A stretch of DNA of 64,000 nt from Mesorhizobium intechi (GTDB lineage Bacteria; Pseudomonadota; Alphaproteobacteria; Rhizobiales; Rhizobiaceae). Each line of letters starts with the position of its first letter. Position 1 is the stretch's first letter. Made by a program: the position numbers and the translations under genes. Below are positions 18,193 through 27,670 of the stretch, in pieces. The stretch is taken from NCBI RefSeq assembly GCF_002879535.1, contig NZ_PNOT02000239.1, positions 17,342-81,341 on the forward strand, in the 5' to 3' direction. Under the pieces are notes generated by a model. The model was not told the DNA's origin. It saw nothing but the letters and a program-made list of their open reading frames with translations, and did no database searches.

Positions 18193-18945
18193 CTAGCGCG
18201 AAGTACATCTGTGATCGAGGAGGTGCTCAGCTGCCCTTCCCCAGTTTGCCAGAATATAGAACCCCGGCCTCGCGTCAGCCAGCGTTGCACCGGCGACGAG
18301 CACATTTAGATCATCCATAGTGTGTCGTGCCTGAGGCAAACCGGCAACAACCAGGCCGACCACGTTGGTGGTTCGCAGATCCGGCTCACCCACTGCCATT
18401 ATCCAATAGGGTCGCCCCTTCAATATCAATGGAAACGGTTGCCAAGGCGCGTCTTGCTTCGGCCCATCCGAGGCAAGCGTCCTTTCAACCGACTTTAGCA
18501 AGCAATCGACGTGGATGTGCAGCTGATCCTGGGACCGCTCAGTCCGGGAATTCACCGCCAGACCGACGGCTGATCGTGGCAGGCCGTGTCCGAGTCTTGC
18601 TTCAACTTTCTGTCGGGCTTCCCATGCCCGGTTCCATAGTTGGGCGCTGTCGGTGGAACGGGCGGATGGGCTCTCCACGCCCGCAACTGCCGTGATTGGG
18701 GCCACCAGGAATTCCGTCCGGTGCAGGGGTGATTTGATGAGGACTGAGCCAGAATCCCCCTGCTCGGTCAGTATCACCTCGTCGCAGGGAAAGGCGACGC
18801 CAAACCGCGCACTTGCAAGTGCGCAGGTCTGCACCATCTCCCACAATATTTTGCGTTTGAGGAATGCGTAGCCGGCAGCGGCTGACAAGGCGACCAACAA
18901 TGTCACGGACAGCCGAAGGCCCCTGCGCTCCAACAAGCCCAGCAC
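18193..18945 (-). CDS. cdh: CDP-diacylglycerol diphosphatase (Cdh family)
   Basis: This 250 aa protein has one N-terminal membrane anchor (LSVTLLVALSAAAGYAFL, about 12-29) and the Cdh catalytic region QLHIHVDC with His143 and His145. Other family-like stretches are FLVAPITAVAGVESP and LWNRAWEAR. Cdh splits CDP-diacylglycerol into CMP and phosphatidic acid at the inner membrane. It faces the metallochaperone tail-to-tail. The codon mix looks less GC-biased than the neighbours by eye, and the gene sits between two genes (COG0523 and WD40) that are often adjacent in relatives, so it may be a later insertion. Confidence 0.85.
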   Translation of the reverse strand: MLGLLERRGLRLSVTLLVALSAAAGYAFLKRKILWEMVQTCALASARFGVAFPCDEVILTEQGDSGSVLIKSPLHRTEFLVAPITAVAGVESPSARSTDSAQLWNRAWEARQKVEARLGHGLPRSAVGLAVNSRTERSQDQLHIHVDCLLKSVERTLASDGPKQDAPWQPFPLILKGRPYWIMAVGEPDLRTTNVVGLVVAGLPQARHTMDDLNVLVAGATLADARPGFYILANWGRAAEHLLDHRCTSR

Positions 18946-19210
18946 ATTGTTCCTTTCTCAAACGACCGGAGCGAGCGGCGCGAGCATCGCCAAGAACATG
19001 GTTCGGGTCATCATACGATCGCAGGGTGCGAAAGTTCCGTTCCCGCCTGGCGACCGGGTCTGGCGACGTTTGCAACTGAACCGCGAGCCAAGGGGCTGCT
19101 TTGACTAGATTACAGCCTCTTGCCGCCTCGCCGGTCCTCCAAGGTTGCCGGAACCGTAAACGTCGAGTAAGCCCCTGCAACCGCTGCAATTCAACTGAAT
19201 AAAGATACCC

Positions 19211-20185
19211 ATGCCGACAGTTGCCCCCCTCGACCTCGAAGGCCATTGCGTTGCCGCCGTCTTCCTTGGCGACGTGCCGCATTTCGCGCTGGCCGATGGC
19301 GCCATCCATCGGCTCGACAATGGCCACAAGACCATGCAGGCCAATGACGGGCTGCTCGCCGCGTTCCACGATGCAGCCAACGACCGGCTGATCACCGGCG
19401 GCGAGGACGGCAAGGTGTTTGCCGTGAAAGCGGGCGGCGATGTCCAGGACGTGGCGAGCACCGGCAAGAAGTGGATCACCAGCGTTGCCGCCGGGCCGCA
19501 GGGCGCCATCGCCTATGCCACGGGCAAGACCGCCTTCGTGCGCTTCGCCGACGGCAAGACAAGGGAATTTGCCCATCCGCGCTCGGTCGAGGGGCTGGCG
19601 TTTTCGCCCAAGGGCATGCGCTTCGGCGTTGCCCGCTACAATGGCGCGACGCTGCATTTCCCGGCCGCCGAGGGCAAGCCGATGGAACTGGAATGGGCAG
19701 GCGCCCATACCGGTATCACCTTCTCGCCTGACGGCGCTTTCCTCGTCACCACCATGCAGGAAAACGCCCTGCATGGCTGGAAACTGGCCGACGGCAAGCA
19801 CATGCGCATGACCGGCTATCCCGGCAAGGTCAAAAGCCTGTCATGGAGCGTCAAAGGCAAATGGCTGGCGAGTTCCGGCGCGCCGGCGGCGATCGTCTGG
19901 CCGTTTTCGGGCAAGGACGGACCGATGGGCAAAGCGCCGCTGGAACTCGGCACGCGCGGCAACACGATGGTGACTTGCGTGGCATGCCATCCAAGCCAGG
20001 ACGTCGTGGCGATCGGCTACGAGGACGGCATGGTGATCGCCGCGCGCTTCGCCGACGCCAAGGAAGTGCTGCTGCGCCGGCAAGGCAAGGGCGCCATCAC
20101 CTCGATGATGTGGGACAGGGAAGAGCGCCGCATCGCCTTCGGCAGCGCGGCCGGCGATTGCGGCGTCATCGACATCACGGCCTAG
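19211..20185 (+). CDS. WD40 repeat protein
   Basis: This 324 aa protein consists of repeated beta-blade units with WD40-like spacing, for example RLITGGEDGKVFAVK, GLAFSPKGMRFGVARYNGAT, GITFSPDGAFLVTTMQENAL, SLSWSVKGKWLASSGAPAAI and VVAIGYEDGMVIAARFADA, enough for about seven blades of a beta-propeller. There is no signal peptide, so it is cytosolic. Its function is unknown. In rhizobia a WD40 gene commonly sits beside the COG0523 metallochaperone, hinting at a role in metal delivery, but here cdh separates them. Confidence 0.85.
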   Translation: MPTVAPLDLEGHCVAAVFLGDVPHFALADGAIHRLDNGHKTMQANDGLLAAFHDAANDRLITGGEDGKVFAVKAGGDVQDVASTGKKWITSVAAGPQGAIAYATGKTAFVRFADGKTREFAHPRSVEGLAFSPKGMRFGVARYNGATLHFPAAEGKPMELEWAGAHTGITFSPDGAFLVTTMQENALHGWKLADGKHMRMTGYPGKVKSLSWSVKGKWLASSGAPAAIVWPFSGKDGPMGKAPLELGTRGNTMVTCVACHPSQDVVAIGYEDGMVIAARFADAKEVLLRRQGKGAITSMMWDREERRIAFGSAAGDCGVIDITA

Positions 20186-20199
20186 TTTCAAAACAGCGA

Positions 20200-20652
20200 T
20201 CACTCAGCCCCGCACGACACCTTGCCTGTCAATTCAGCCGGTTTGCCATCCTTGTCCGTGTCGGCGGCATTGTCATGGACGGCAAGCGTGTATTGCCCGT
20301 CATAGACGCCTTCGTCGCTGGCATTGGTCAGGATCGTCAGCTCGACAGAACTGAAGGCGTTCGCGGACTCGTGCTCGTGGTAGATGTTCAGCCGCAGTTC
20401 CTTGTCGTCCAGCCAGTATTGGGTCAGGTTGGAATCCTCGAACACCGTCTTGCGCAGTCCATCGCCAGCCGGCCTCGCCTTGATTTCGAGATCGCCGCGG
20501 AAGTTGAAGGTCGGGCCGCCCATGCCTCGGGTAACGCCGGCGCCGACGTCCAATGTCACCACCTTATCGTCGACGCTGCACCAGATGCCGCCCGAGGCGA
20601 AGGCAGTGCCGGCCGACGTCAAAAGCATTGCCACACAGAGGATCGTCCGCAT
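20200..20652 (-). CDS. Secreted hypothetical protein, 150 aa
   Basis: ATG 20652, with GGGGGA about 6 bases upstream, gives a clear Sec signal peptide (MRTILCVAMLLTSAGTAFAS, cleavage after residue 19 or 20). The mature part contains GIWCSVDDKVVTLDVGAG and ends KVSCGAE; the two cysteines at each end could form one disulfide. I do not recognise a family. It is convergent with the WD40 gene (14 bases between stops) and divergent from the aminotransferase gene across 157 bases. Confidence 0.75.
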   Translation of the reverse strand: MRTILCVAMLLTSAGTAFASGGIWCSVDDKVVTLDVGAGVTRGMGGPTFNFRGDLEIKARPAGDGLRKTVFEDSNLTQYWLDDKELRLNIYHEHESANAFSSVELTILTNASDEGVYDGQYTLAVHDNAADTDKDGKPAELTGKVSCGAE

Positions 20653-20809
20653 TCTTGTTCCCCCCGCCTCATTCCCTTTCATATTTGGCACTGACTTCGC
20701 CAGCACGGTCAAGCGCCGCCGCAGGCGGCTGAGCCAATGCAGGGCAGGCGCGCGGCCAATTGCGGTTGCTGATATGGATTGGCTAAGAGGGAGGACGAGA
20801 GGGGTTTTC

Positions 20810-22189
20810 ATGCACAGCAGCGACAGTTCGAAGGCCATTGGCGGCATAAGCCGCGATCGCATCGCGCAATTGCGCGAGACCGAAGGCGCGGCCTTCCGCA
20901 AGGCGCGGCCGAAATCGCAAGCCAAGGTCGGCAACGGGCTGCCCGGCTTCTTTGGCGGCGTGCCGATGCACTGGATGAACGACTGGCCGACACCGTTTCC
21001 GATCCTGGTCGACAACGCCAAAGGCGCTGCGATTACAGATATAGACGGCAACAGGCTCGACGATTTCTGCCTTGGCGACACTGGCTCGATGTTCGGCCAT
21101 TCGCCGCCACCGGTAGCGCGCGCCATCCGTCGCCAGGCCGGCCGCGGCCTGACCTATATGCTGCCCTCGGAAGACGCGCTTGCCATCGGGCCGCTGCTGC
21201 AGCAGCGTTTCGGCCTTCCATTCTGGCAGATCGCGACGACGGCGACCGATGCCAACCGCTTCGCGCTGCGCGTCGCCCGCGCCGTCACCGGGCGCGAAAA
21301 GATCCTGGTCTTCAACGGCTGCTACCACGGCTCGGTCGACGAGACGATGGTGCGGCTGATCGACGGCAAGCCGGTGAACCGGCCCGGATTGGCGGGTGAA
21401 TTCCGCGACCTGACCCGCACGGCCAAGGTGATCGAGTTCAACGACGTCGCCGCACTGGAAGCGGCATTGAAGGACAAGGACGTGGCATGCGTCATCGCCG
21501 AGCCGGTGCTGACCAATTCCTGCATGGTTCTGGCCGACCCTGGTTTCCATGACGCGTTGCGAAAGTTGACGCGCGAAGCCGGCACACTGCTCCTGATCGA
21601 CGAGACGCACACCATCTCGACCGGCCCCGGCGGCTACACCAGGAAATACGGGTTGGAACCCGACTTCTTCGTGCTGGGCAAGCCGATCGCCGGCGGCGTG
21701 CCGGCAAGCGTGTGGGGCATGAGCGACGAGGTCGCCTCGCGCTACGCGGACTACAACAGGACCAAGGAGCCCGGCTATTCCGGCATGGGCACGACGCTGT
21801 CGGCCAACCCGCTGCAGTTCGCCACCATTCGCGCCACGCTAGAAGAAGTGATGACGGCGGAGAACTATGACCGCATGGACCATCTGGCGCGGCGGCTCGA
21901 TGCCGGACTGACCGGGGTGATCGACCGCTATCGTCTGCCCTGGCATGTCGCGCGAGTCGGTGCCCGTGTAGAGTTCATCTGTGCACCCGGACCGTTGCGC
22001 AACGGGGCGCAAGCCGAGACCGCGCATGCGCCGGAACTGGAGGCCGCCATCCATGTCGCGCTGGTCAATCGCGGCGTGCTGATCGCGCCCTTCCACAACA
22101 TGATGCTGATCTCGCCGGCGACGTCAGGCGCTCAGGTCAACCGGCTGATCAGCGCCTTCGGCGCGGTTGCGGCAAAGCTTGCGGCATGA
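20810..22189 (+). CDS. Class III pyridoxal-phosphate aminotransferase
   Basis: This 459 aa protein has the class III fold with Asp264 in LLIDETHTIS and the Schiff-base Lys291 in FFVLGKPIAGG, plus the conserved YHG (172-174). The usual GSEAN motif is replaced by TTATDANRFALRVAR. Members include glutamate-1-semialdehyde aminomutase-like and omega-amine transaminases. Start ATG 20810 follows GAGGACGAGAGG. Its stop overlaps the start of the glutamine-synthetase-like gene (ATGA), so the two work together, perhaps in amine or GABA-type nitrogen metabolism. The substrate is not readable from sequence. Confidence 0.88.
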   Translation: MHSSDSSKAIGGISRDRIAQLRETEGAAFRKARPKSQAKVGNGLPGFFGGVPMHWMNDWPTPFPILVDNAKGAAITDIDGNRLDDFCLGDTGSMFGHSPPPVARAIRRQAGRGLTYMLPSEDALAIGPLLQQRFGLPFWQIATTATDANRFALRVARAVTGREKILVFNGCYHGSVDETMVRLIDGKPVNRPGLAGEFRDLTRTAKVIEFNDVAALEAALKDKDVACVIAEPVLTNSCMVLADPGFHDALRKLTREAGTLLLIDETHTISTGPGGYTRKYGLEPDFFVLGKPIAGGVPASVWGMSDEVASRYADYNRTKEPGYSGMGTTLSANPLQFATIRATLEEVMTAENYDRMDHLARRLDAGLTGVIDRYRLPWHVARVGARVEFICAPGPLRNGAQAETAHAPELEAAIHVALVNRGVLIAPFHNMMLISPATSGAQVNRLISAFGAVAAKLAA

Positions 22190-23601
22190 GACAAGCGGTC
22201 ATGGACAATGCCATCGTGACCTCCCCTTCGGGGTCCTCGCCCACCGAAGCGCAAGCCTTTCTCGACGCCCATCCCGAGATCGAAGCCTTCGATATCGTGC
22301 TGACCGACGCCAATGGCGTCGGCCGCGGCAAGATCGTGCGCCGGCATGAGTTGAAAAGCATTTTCGAGGGCGGCCGGCATATGCCGATCTCGATCCTCGG
22401 CCTCGACATCACCGGCGAGGACGTGCACGAGACCGGACTGATCTGGACCACAGGCGACGGCGACCTCCGGGCCTGGCCTATCCCCGGCACGCTGGTGCCG
22501 CTCTACGGCACCAGTCCGCCGCGCGGCCAGGTGCTGATGGCGATGTACCATCTCGACGGCCAGCCCATGTCGTCGGATCCGCGGCTGGCGCTGGCCCGGC
22601 AGGTCGAGATCCTCGCGGCCAGGGGCCTTTACCCGGCGGGGGCGTTCGAGCTGGAATTCTTCCTGCTGGCCAATGAGCGCGACGCCGACGGCAAGGTGCA
22701 GCCGGCGCGCGCCGTGCTTGATGGTCGCGTCTCGGGCAAGACGGAGGTCTATTCGGTCGACCATCTGCACGGCATGGAGCCGCTTTTCTCCGACATCTAC
22801 GCCGCCGCCAAGGCGCAAGGCATTCCGGCCGAGACGGTGATATCGGAATATGCGCCGGGCCAGTACGAGCTGACGCTGAACTACCGCAAGGATGTGATGC
22901 GGGCGGCGGACGACCTTGTCATGCTGAAGCGGCTGGTGCGGGCGCAGGCGCGCCGCCATGGCGTCACCGCCTGTTTCATGGCCAAGCCGATCGAGAAATA
23001 TGCCGGCTCGGGCATGCATTTTCACGTCTCGCTGCAGGACAGAGCCGGCCGCAACGTATTTGCCGAGGCCGGCGGCGAGAGCTGGTCGCTACCCCTGTTG
23101 CAAGGGCTGGGCGGGCTGATCCAGACGATGGCGGAATCGATGCTGGTGTTTGCGCCGCACGCCAATTCCTGGCGGCGCTTCGTCTCGCAATCCTATGCGC
23201 CGGTGGCGCCGACCTGGGGCGTCAACAACCGCTCGGTGGCGCTGCGCGTGCCGGCCGGCGAGGCCAAGAACCGGCGCATCGAGCACCGGCCGTCCGGCGT
23301 CGACGCCAATCCCTACCTGATCGCCGCGACGGTGCTGGCCGGCATTGTCAAAGGCCTCGACGAAGGGCTCGATCCCGGCCCTGAAACGACCGGAAATGGC
23401 TATGAAGCGGCCGTTACCCGCACGACGATGCCGGCGGACTGGCGCGCCGCGATCGAAGCCGCCAGGGCTTCGAGCTTCCTGAAAGGCGCACTCGGCGAGG
23501 ACCTGCACCGCACTTTCGTGGCCATCAAACAGTCCGAATATCTGCGCGTGGCACGCACGGTCAGCGAACTGGATTATCATCTCTATCTGCACGAGGTGTG
23601 A
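22186..23601 (+). CDS. Glutamine synthetase family protein (gamma-glutamyl-amine ligase type)
   Basis: This 471 aa protein has the GS beta-grasp N-domain (DIVLTDANGVGRGKIVRRHE) and catalytic domain with metal and ATP motifs (GAFELEFFLL; YAGSGMHFHVSLQDRAGRN; NNRSVALRVPAG, then NRRIEHRPSGVDANPYLIAA). It lacks the adenylylation-site region of GlnA and resembles PuuA/GlnT-like proteins that ligate glutamate to amines. ATG 22186 overlaps the aminotransferase stop by four bases; ATG 22201 is a second option. It could make a gamma-glutamyl amide for oxidation or transamination by its partner. Confidence 0.9.
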   Translation: MRQAVMDNAIVTSPSGSSPTEAQAFLDAHPEIEAFDIVLTDANGVGRGKIVRRHELKSIFEGGRHMPISILGLDITGEDVHETGLIWTTGDGDLRAWPIPGTLVPLYGTSPPRGQVLMAMYHLDGQPMSSDPRLALARQVEILAARGLYPAGAFELEFFLLANERDADGKVQPARAVLDGRVSGKTEVYSVDHLHGMEPLFSDIYAAAKAQGIPAETVISEYAPGQYELTLNYRKDVMRAADDLVMLKRLVRAQARRHGVTACFMAKPIEKYAGSGMHFHVSLQDRAGRNVFAEAGGESWSLPLLQGLGGLIQTMAESMLVFAPHANSWRRFVSQSYAPVAPTWGVNNRSVALRVPAGEAKNRRIEHRPSGVDANPYLIAATVLAGIVKGLDEGLDPGPETTGNGYEAAVTRTTMPADWRAAIEAARASSFLKGALGEDLHRTFVAIKQSEYLRVARTVSELDYHLYLHEV

Positions 23602-23687
23602 TGCGCCTGTGAGGGGCGGCGATCACTTTTTCGCCGCCTGTGTCAAATGAGGTAGCGCGACAGTCATCGGGAACATATCATGAACGG

Positions 23688-24923
23688 ATGAGTGTTCTCA
23701 CCGTACGTGAAAAGCTGGCGATCCTGTCCGACGCCGCCAAATATGATGCTTCCTGCGCCTCATCCGGCTCGGTGAAGAAGGATTCGCTGAAATCCGGCGG
23801 CATCGGTTCCACCGAAGGCATGGGCATCTGCCATTCCTATGCACCGGACGGCCGCTGCATTTCGCTCCTGAAGATCCTGCTCACCAATTTCTGCATCTAC
23901 GACTGCAGCTATTGCATCAACCGCTCGTCATCGAATGTACGTCGCGCCCGCTTCAGCATCGACGAGGTGGTGAAACTGACCATGGATTTTTACCGGCGCA
24001 ACTATATCGAGGGCCTGTTCCTGTCCTCTGGCGTCATCCGCTCGCCTGATGAAACCATGGGCGAGATGGTCGAGGTGGCGCGACGGCTGCGGCTGGAAGA
24101 GAAATTTTCCGGCTATATCCATCTCAAGACCATTCCGGAAAGCTCTGCCGAACTTGTCGAGAAGGCGGGGCTGTATGCGGACCGGCTGTCGATCAATGTC
24201 GAGCTGCCCACCGATGAGGGCGTCAAGAAACTGGCGCCGGAAAAGAAGCCGGAGACGATCCGTCTTTCCATGGCCAGGCTCCGTCAGAAGATGGAGGAAA
24301 AGGCCGAACCAACGCTGAGGACCAAGAAGCGCGAGCGCTTCGCACCGGGTGGGCAAGCGACGCAGATGATCGTCGGCGCCGACGAGACATCCGATGACGG
24401 CATATTGCACACCAGCGCGCGGCTCTACGGCAGCTATCACCTGCGGCGGGTCTACTATTCCGCCTTCAGCCCGATCCCCGACTCGTCATCATCCCTGCCG
24501 CTGCAGAAGCCGCCGCTGATGCGCGAGCATCGGCTTTATCAGGCCGACTGGCTGGTGCGTTTTTATGGGTTCTCGCAGCCGGAGATCCTGGAGGGCAGCG
24601 AAGACGGCATGCTTGACCTCGCCATCGACCCGAAGCTCGCCTGGGCGCTGCGCAATCGCGGCCAGTTTCCAGTCGACATCAACCGCGCGGATCGCGAGGC
24701 GCTGCTGCGCGTACCCGGCCTCGGCACCAAGGTGGTGGCGAAAATCCTGGAGACGCGCCGCCACCGGCGAATGCGGCTCGAAGATGTCGGCCGGATCTGC
24801 CATTCGATTGCCATGCTGCGGCCATTCATCATTGCCGAAGGCTGGTCTCCAGGCGCGGCCACCGACAAAACCGGCCTGCGCGACACCATCGTGCGTTCCT
24901 GCGAACAGCTGTCGTTGTTTTGA
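23688..24923 (+). CDS. Putative DNA modification/repair radical SAM protein
   Basis: This 411 aa protein carries the radical SAM cluster motif CIYDCSYC (Cys69, 73, 76) and a C-terminal helix-hairpin-helix (INRADREALLRVPGLGTKVV). The opening REKLAILSDAAKYDASCASSGS is characteristic of the COG4277 family named as DNA modification/repair radical SAM protein from its partners. The reaction is not known. I chose ATG 23688 because family members begin a few residues before this segment; GTG 23640 is possible. The next gene starts 3 bases after the stop. Together they are a tight two-gene unit. Confidence 0.92.
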   Translation: MSVLTVREKLAILSDAAKYDASCASSGSVKKDSLKSGGIGSTEGMGICHSYAPDGRCISLLKILLTNFCIYDCSYCINRSSSNVRRARFSIDEVVKLTMDFYRRNYIEGLFLSSGVIRSPDETMGEMVEVARRLRLEEKFSGYIHLKTIPESSAELVEKAGLYADRLSINVELPTDEGVKKLAPEKKPETIRLSMARLRQKMEEKAEPTLRTKKRERFAPGGQATQMIVGADETSDDGILHTSARLYGSYHLRRVYYSAFSPIPDSSSSLPLQKPPLMREHRLYQADWLVRFYGFSQPEILEGSEDGMLDLAIDPKLAWALRNRGQFPVDINRADREALLRVPGLGTKVVAKILETRRHRRMRLEDVGRICHSIAMLRPFIIAEGWSPGAATDKTGLRDTIVRSCEQLSLF

Positions 24924-24925
24924 CC

Positions 24926-26395
24926 ATGCAGCCGGCAGAGCTCAACCTGGTCCGCTACAAGGTCTTGCTCGAAAGCGAGACCGATTTTGCCGGTTGGCGC
25001 GACGCGGCCCGGCGCCTGGCTCTGAACGAGGTCAGGCCCGAAGATGTCAGCTGGCATGTCGCGGCCGGCGCGGACCGGACGCAGCGGGATTTACCGGCCC
25101 CGCCTGCCGACGCACAACTTGTGGTGCCGCGCGACTTCATCGGGCACGCCGAAACCGCCCTCTGCCATTCCGACCCCACCCGGTTCGCCTTTCTCTACCG
25201 GATGCTGTGGCGGCTGCGCACCGAGCCGAAGCTGCTGTCGATCGCCTCGGATCCCGACACCAGGCGGCTCGAAGCCATGGAGAAAGCGGTGCGGCGCGAC
25301 AGCCACAAGATGCATGCCTTCGTGCGTTTCCGGAAGATTGGCGATGGCGCCGAGGAGCGTTATGTCGCCTGGTTCGAACCCGATCATTTCATCGTCGAGC
25401 GCAATGCGGATTTCTTCGTCAGGCGTTTCACCGGCATGCGCTGGACGATCCTCACGCCTTACGCCTGCGCCGACTGGAACGGTGAAAGACTGGCGATCGG
25501 GCCGGGTGCGGCCAAAGGCGATGCTCCGACCGAGGATGACATCGAGGCGCTATGGCGCACCTATTTCGAGAACATCTTCAATCCGGCACGGCTGAAGGTG
25601 AAGGCCATGCGAAAGGAGATGCCGAAGAAATATTGGCGGAACCTTCCCGAGGCCTCGCTCATTCCAGAGCTGATCGCAGGAGCGGACAAGGCCGCCAAGG
25701 AGATGATTGCAAGAATGCCGACAACGCCCGCACCGCATCACGCCAAGGTGCAGGCGAAGTATTGGCCGAAGCATGAGCCGACGCAGATGCCGGAAGATGA
25801 TGCCGCCAGCAGCATTTCGGAGTTGCGCGAGGCCGCGAAAGGGTGCCGCCGTTGCCAGCTATGGCGCGATGCGACGCAGACCGTGTTCGGCGAAGGGCCT
25901 GATAATGCCAAGGTCATCTTCGTCGGCGAACAGCCGGGCGACCAGGAAGACCTCGCCGGCAAACCTTTTGTCGGTCCGGCCGGCAAGGTGTTCGACGCGA
26001 TCCTCGACGACGCGGGGGTCGACCGCCAGAAGGTCTACGTCACCAACGCGGTCAAGCACTTCAAATTCGAGCCGCGCGGCAAGCGCCGCATCCATTCCAA
26101 GCCGAATGCCGGCGAAGTTCAGGCCTGCCGCTGGTGGATCGACAGGGAATTCGCGTTGATCAAGCCGGATCTCGCCGTGGCTCTCGGCGCCACGGCTGCC
26201 TTGTCCTTGCTGGGCAAGGCCATAGCGGTGACGAAGATGCGCGGCCAGGTAATCGAGCGCGAGGATGGTTTGCGCGTGTTCATCACCATCCATCCCTCCT
26301 TCATCCTGCGCATCCATGAGCCTGCGGACAAGGAAGCCGAGCGCGAGCGCTTCCTGAGGGATATGAGAGAGGTGAAGCGGCTGATGGCTGCCTGA
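24926..26395 (+). CDS. Fused DUF4130 protein and UdgX-type uracil-DNA binding protein
   Basis: This 489 aa protein has two parts. Residues 1 to about 250 form the DUF4130 DNA-metabolism domain that accompanies the radical SAM partner. Residues about 295-489 form a family-4-like uracil-DNA glycosylase domain with CRRC (307, 310), GEQPGDQEDLAGKPFVGPAG, VKHFKFEP and KRRIHSKP (386-393). The KRRIH loop with its His (390) is the hallmark of UdgX, which in Mycobacterium smegmatis covalently traps uracil-containing DNA. The third cysteine visible is Cys401. ATG 24926 is preferred to TTG 24920. Confidence 0.93.
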   Translation: MQPAELNLVRYKVLLESETDFAGWRDAARRLALNEVRPEDVSWHVAAGADRTQRDLPAPPADAQLVVPRDFIGHAETALCHSDPTRFAFLYRMLWRLRTEPKLLSIASDPDTRRLEAMEKAVRRDSHKMHAFVRFRKIGDGAEERYVAWFEPDHFIVERNADFFVRRFTGMRWTILTPYACADWNGERLAIGPGAAKGDAPTEDDIEALWRTYFENIFNPARLKVKAMRKEMPKKYWRNLPEASLIPELIAGADKAAKEMIARMPTTPAPHHAKVQAKYWPKHEPTQMPEDDAASSISELREAAKGCRRCQLWRDATQTVFGEGPDNAKVIFVGEQPGDQEDLAGKPFVGPAGKVFDAILDDAGVDRQKVYVTNAVKHFKFEPRGKRRIHSKPNAGEVQACRWWIDREFALIKPDLAVALGATAALSLLGKAIAVTKMRGQVIEREDGLRVFITIHPSFILRIHEPADKEAERERFLRDMREVKRLMAA

Positions 26396-26404
26396 ACCGG
26401 TCGC

Positions 26405-27670
26405 CTATCGGATCAGGAGCGCCCTCAGATCATTGACATTCGTGCCGGTCGGACCGGGGACGAAAAGATCGCCAATTGCATTGAACGCCGTCCAGGCGTT
26501 GTTGCCGGACAGCATCGCCTTGGCATCGACGCCGACGGCGCGCATGCGCGAGACGGTCGAACCGTCGGCGAAGGCTCCGGCATTGTTTTCCGAACCGTCG
26601 ATGCCGTCGGTATCGGCCGCAAGCGCATGAATGCCTTGCACGCCACTGATGCCGATGGCGAAGGCAAGCAGGAATTCCGAATTGCGGCCGCCCTTGCCTT
26701 TTGCCCGCAAGGTCACGGTTGTCTCCCCGCCCGAGAGAATGAGGACCGGCTTCGGAAATGGCCGGTTGCGCGTCGCCACTTCGCGCGCGATGGCCGCGTG
26801 GACGCCGCCGACCTCACGCGCTTCGCCCTCGATGGCATCGGAGAGGATGACGGCTTCTATGCCTTGCCGCCTGGCTTCCGCCGCTGCTGCTTCCAGAGAC
26901 ACGCCGGCCGAGGCGATCAGATGCACTTCATTGCGTGAAAAGCGCTGGTCGTCGGGACATGGAGCGTCGGCCGCCGGCGCATTGATATGCGCCACCACCG
27001 GGGCCGGCAGCTTCATGCCATAGGCCGATATCGACGCCAGCGCGTCTTCCCGGCTGCCGGTATCGGGAACCGTCGGACCGGAGGCGACAAGGGCGGGATT
27101 GTCGCCGGGAATGTCGGAGACCACCAGCGACACCACCTTGGCCGGCCAGGCAGCGGCGGCCAGCCGGCCGCCCTTGATGGTCGAGACATGCTTGCGGATG
27201 GTGTTCATCGCCGCGATCGGCGCGCCGGAGGCGAGCAATGCCTCGTTGACGGCGATCTCGTCGGCCAGGGTCAGGCCGGCGGCCGGTGATGGGAGCAGCG
27301 CCGAACCGCCGCCGGAAATCAGCGCCACGACCAGATCGTCCGCGGTCAGTCCCTGGACCTTTTCCAGCAGTCGCCGTGAGGCCTCGAGGCCAGCGGCGTC
27401 CGGCACAGGGTGTGCCGCCTCGATGATCTCGATGCGTTGGCATTTCGCGCCATAACCATAGCGGGTGACGACCAGCCCCTCGATCGGCCCGTCCCAGACC
27501 TTCTCGAACGCCGCCGCCATCTGCGCCGAACCTTTGCCGGCACCAATCACGATGGTGCGGCCCTTTGGCCTGGCAGGCAGATGGTCCCTGATCGTCCGTT
27601 CCGGATCGGCGGCGGCAACCGCGGCGTCGAAGATGGAGGTGAGGAAGGCCTTGGGGTCGAGCACGGTCAT
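26405..27670 (-). CDS. Glycerate 2-kinase (DUF4147/MOFRL family, TtuD/GckA type)
   Basis: This 421 aa protein has the family layout: an N-terminal DUF4147 domain with [20 protein letters not shown] and [20 protein letters not shown], and a C-terminal MOFRL domain with [20 protein letters not shown] and [16 protein letters not shown]. Such enzymes phosphorylate D-glycerate at position 2; some were earlier named hydroxypyruvate reductase (TtuD). Its ATG overlaps the stop of the upstream heme-degrading-domain gene. In this cluster it would feed glycerate made from purine-derived glyoxylate into glycolysis, which is inference. Confidence 0.92.
   Translation of the reverse strand: MTVLDPKAFLTSIFDAAVAAADPERTIRDHLPARPKGRTIVIGAGKGSAQMAAAFEKVWDGPIEGLVVTRYGYGAKCQRIEIIEAAHPVPDAAGLEASRRLLEKVQGLTADDLVVALISGGGSALLPSPAAGLTLADEIAVNEALLASGAPIAAMNTIRKHVSTIKGGRLAAAAWPAKVVSLVVSDIPGDNPALVASGPTVPDTGSREDALASISAYGMKLPAPVVAHINAPAADAPCPDDQRFSRNEVHLIASAGVSLEAAAAEARRQGIEAVILSDAIEGEAREVGGVHAAIAREVATRNRPFPKPVLILSGGETTVTLRAKGKGGRNSEFLLAFAIGISGVQGIHALAADTDGIDGSENNAGAFADGSTVSRMRAVGVDAKAMLSGNNAWTAFNAIGDLFVPGPTGTNVNDLRALLIR

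Noticed and set aside
18178..18197. GCTAGG/CCTAGC hairpin as a terminator
   Set aside because: The stem is short, has no T-run on either strand and overlaps the cdh stop codon.
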